Below are positions 5,901-7,611 of a stretch of DNA of 7,611 bases, piece by piece. The notes under the pieces are model-generated. The model was given only the letters and a program-made list of their open reading frames with translations. It had not been told where the DNA came from and did not search any database. Position 1 is the stretch's first letter. The number at the start of each line of letters is the position of its first letter. Origin of the DNA: RGIG2206 sp045540915 (lineage in GTDB: Bacteria; Bacillota; Clostridia; Oscillospirales; Acutalibacteraceae); contig JAZQID010000064.1 in NCBI GenBank assembly GCA_045540915.1, positions 1 through 7,611 of the forward strand, written 5' to 3'. The translations under genes and the position numbers were made by a program.

Positions 5901-7611
5901 TCAGCGGATCTTTGCACCCGGCTCAACGCCGTCAAGGAAAACGACCTTGATGCCGTCAGCGGTGTCAGCCGCAAGGATCATGCCGCAACTTTCCACTCCG
6001 CAGAGGGTAGCGGGCTTAAGGTTGGCAACCACGATGACCGTCTTGCCGACCATCTGCTCGGGGGTGTAGTACTGCGCAATACCCGATGCAACGGTACGCT
6101 CGGTGCCGCTGCCGTCATCGAGGGTCAGCTTGAGCAATTTCTTAGCACGCTTGACAGGCTCGCAGGCAACCACCTTCGCGGCGCGAAGCTCCACCTTGGC
6201 AAAATCTTCGATACCGATCTGCTCAAGGGTAACGGTGTTAGCCTGCTTTATCTTTTCTTCAGCCTCTGCCTTTGCCTTGGCGGCTTCAGCCTCCGCAGTC
6301 AGCTCAGCAAGCAGTTTCTCGGCATCGATGCGCGAGAAAAGGGGGCTTGCCTGACCGACCTGCACCTCGTCAAACAGACCGAAGGTGCCCTTTACCGACT
6401 CGAGAGAGGTGGCCTCGTCGCCCATATTGAGCTGACGGATGATCTCGTCGCAGGTAGCGGGCATCATCGGGCGAAGCAGGACGCTCAGCACGCGGATGCT
6501 CTCGATAAGGTTATACAAAACGGCATTCAGGCGCGACTTGTCCTCTTCATTCTTTGCCAGCACCCAAGGCGCAGTTTCATCGATATACTTGTTGCAACGC
6601 TTGGCAAGCGCCATAACCGCATCGGCCGCATCGGCGTTGCGGTAATCGTCCATCAGCCGCTCATACTTGGCAACCGTATCGACCGCACAGGCGATAAGGT
6701 CGGCATCGATCTCGTCAGCCCCGTCGGGACGGGTCAGCTTGCCGCCGAAGTACTTGTTGGCCATAGCGATACTGCGGTTGACGAGATTGCCCAGCGTGTT
6801 GGCAAGGTCGGAGTTGTAGCGGTTTATAAAGCTCTCGTAGGTGATGCTTCCGTCCTGAGCAAAGGGCATCTCGCTGAGCATATAGTAACGCACCGCGTCG
6901 GCGCCGAATCTCTCGGCAAACTCATCGGCATAGATGACATTGCCCTTCGACTTGCTCATCTTATCCTCGCCGAAAAGCATCCACGGATGGCCGAGCACCT
7001 GCTTGGGCAGAGGCTCGCCGAGGGCCATCAGGATGATGGGCCAGTAGATAGTGTGGAAGCGAACAATGTCCTTGCCGATAACGTGAAGGTCGGCAGGCCA
7101 GTACTTGCCGTACATTTTATCACTGCCGTCGGGATGGTAGCCGATACCGGTGATGTAGTTGGACAGCGCGTCGATCCAGACGTAGATAACGTGGCGATCG
7201 TCGAACTCGACGGGCACGCCCCACTTGAACGATGAACGGGAGACGCAGAGGTCCTCAAGACCGGGCTTGAGGAAGTTGTTTATCATCTCGGCACGGCGTG
7301 AGTCGGGACGGAAGAAGTCGGGGTTGTCCTCGTAATACTTCATCAGGCGGTCCTGATACTTGCCAAGGCGCAGGAAATAGGCCTCCTCCTTGGCGTCGAT
7401 GACATCTCTGCCGCAGTCGGGGCACTTGCCGTCGACCAACTGAGAAGCGGTGAAGAAGGACTCGCAAGGAACGCAGTATTTGCCCTCGTAGGTACCTTTA
7501 TATATATCGTCCTGCTCGTAGAGCTTCTTGAAGATAGCCTTGACGGCGCTCTCGTGGTCGGCATCGGTGGTGCGGATGAAGCGGTCGTAGGTAACGTTCA
7601 GGCTGTCCCAG
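5901..7611 (-). CDS. metG: Methionyl-tRNA synthetase, C-terminal 569 residues (5' end outside window)
   Basis: Cytoplasmic class Ia synthetase that charges tRNA-Met with methionine using ATP. The frame is open from 7610 to a TGA at 5903-5901. Numbering from the first full codon (Trp1), residues 45-66 form a zinc knuckle, C-X2-C-X13-C-X2-C (YCVPC and CPDC), of the single-knuckle bacterial type. WIDALSNYITG follows, then the KMSKS loop at residues 217-221 (6962-6948), which stabilises the adenylate transition state. An alpha-helical anticodon-binding region comes next, then an Ala/Glu/Lys-rich linker near residue 440-455 and an EMAP-II/Trbp111-like tRNA-binding domain at about 467-569, ending GVEPGAKIR. 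The usual length with this fusion is about 640-660 aa, so roughly 80-90 N-terminal residues, including the HIGH motif, are missing only because the window ends. TTG at 7439 is an internal Leu codon (QLVDGKCPDC), not a start. A dedicated terminator follows. Identity is near certain. Confidence 0.98.
   Translation of the reverse strand, partial: WDSLNVTYDRFIRTTDADHESAVKAIFKKLYEQDDIYKGTYEGKYCVPCESFFTASQLVDGKCPDCGRDVIDAKEEAYFLRLGKYQDRLMKYYEDNPDFFRPDSRRAEMINNFLKPGLEDLCVSRSSFKWGVPVEFDDRHVIYVWIDALSNYITGIGYHPDGSDKMYGKYWPADLHVIGKDIVRFHTIYWPIILMALGEPLPKQVLGHPWMLFGEDKMSKSKGNVIYADEFAERFGADAVRYYMLSEMPFAQDGSITYESFINRYNSDLANTLGNLVNRSIAMANKYFGGKLTRPDGADEIDADLIACAVDTVAKYERLMDDYRNADAADAVMALAKRCNKYIDETAPWVLAKNEEDKSRLNAVLYNLIESIRVLSVLLRPMMPATCDEIIRQLNMGDEATSLESVKGTFGLFDEVQVGQASPLFSRIDAEKLLAELTAEAEAAKAKAEAEEKIKQANTVTLEQIGIEDFAKVELRAAKVVACEPVKRAKKLLKLTLDDGSGTERTVASGIAQYYTPEQMVGKTVIVVANLKPATLCGVESCGMILAADTADGIKVVFLDGVEPGAKIR

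Noticed and set aside
5868..7235. Plus-strand open frame of 455 codons opposite metG
   Set aside because: It lies entirely antisense to a well-recognised metG with intact motifs, and its translation has no recognisable domain. It results from codon bias in the real gene.
7028..7564. Short minus-strand frames overlapping the 5' part of metG
   Set aside because: They are alternative frames of the metG coding sequence, which is continuous to the window edge with recognisable zinc-knuckle residues.

Overview
All the coding sequence I can support lies on the minus strand, so the window is described from its right end to its left. It looks like a piece of a Clostridia chromosome, probably Ruminococcaceae/Oscillospiraceae-like. 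The basis is strong GGAGGA ribosome-binding sites, GTG starts, Lgt/LspA-type lipoprotein signals with Ser/Gly-rich linkers, short A/T-rich intergenic regions with SigA-type promoters, and a methionyl-tRNA synthetase with a fused C-terminal tRNA-binding domain. The taxon is an inference; there is no rRNA or other phylogenetic marker beyond metG.

Layout: (1) 7611-5901, the 3' part of metG, with the N-terminus outside the window, followed by its terminator (5820-5852). (2) 5730-3505, lipoprotein A, 741 aa. (3) 3377-1170, lipoprotein B, 735 aa from a corrected GTG start. (4) 1041-1, the first 347 codons of lipoprotein C, which is cut by the window edge. A, B and C are tandem paralogues: N-terminal lipobox with Cys26, a low-complexity linker, then a large beta-propeller region with many Asp-box (BNR) repeats. 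The first blade matches, from memory and by spacing, the first blade of GH74 xyloglucanases.

Each copy is a self-contained unit: its own promoter (-35, exactly 17 bp, TATAAT), a leader of about 37-47 nt, GGAGGA seven nt before a GTG start, one gene, and for A and B an intrinsic terminator 13-14 nt after the stop. The array is therefore three separately transcribed genes rather than an operon, and it probably continues beyond position 1. B and C are clearly closer to each other than to A.

Likely job (inference): surface-anchored, polysaccharide-binding or polysaccharide-cleaving propellers, duplicated and diverged for related glycans. There is no cellulosome dockerin, CBM or SLH domain in the two complete copies. 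The housekeeping metG gene next door has its own terminator and appears functionally unrelated. I saw no tRNA, rRNA, CRISPR, transposon or convincing plus-strand gene.
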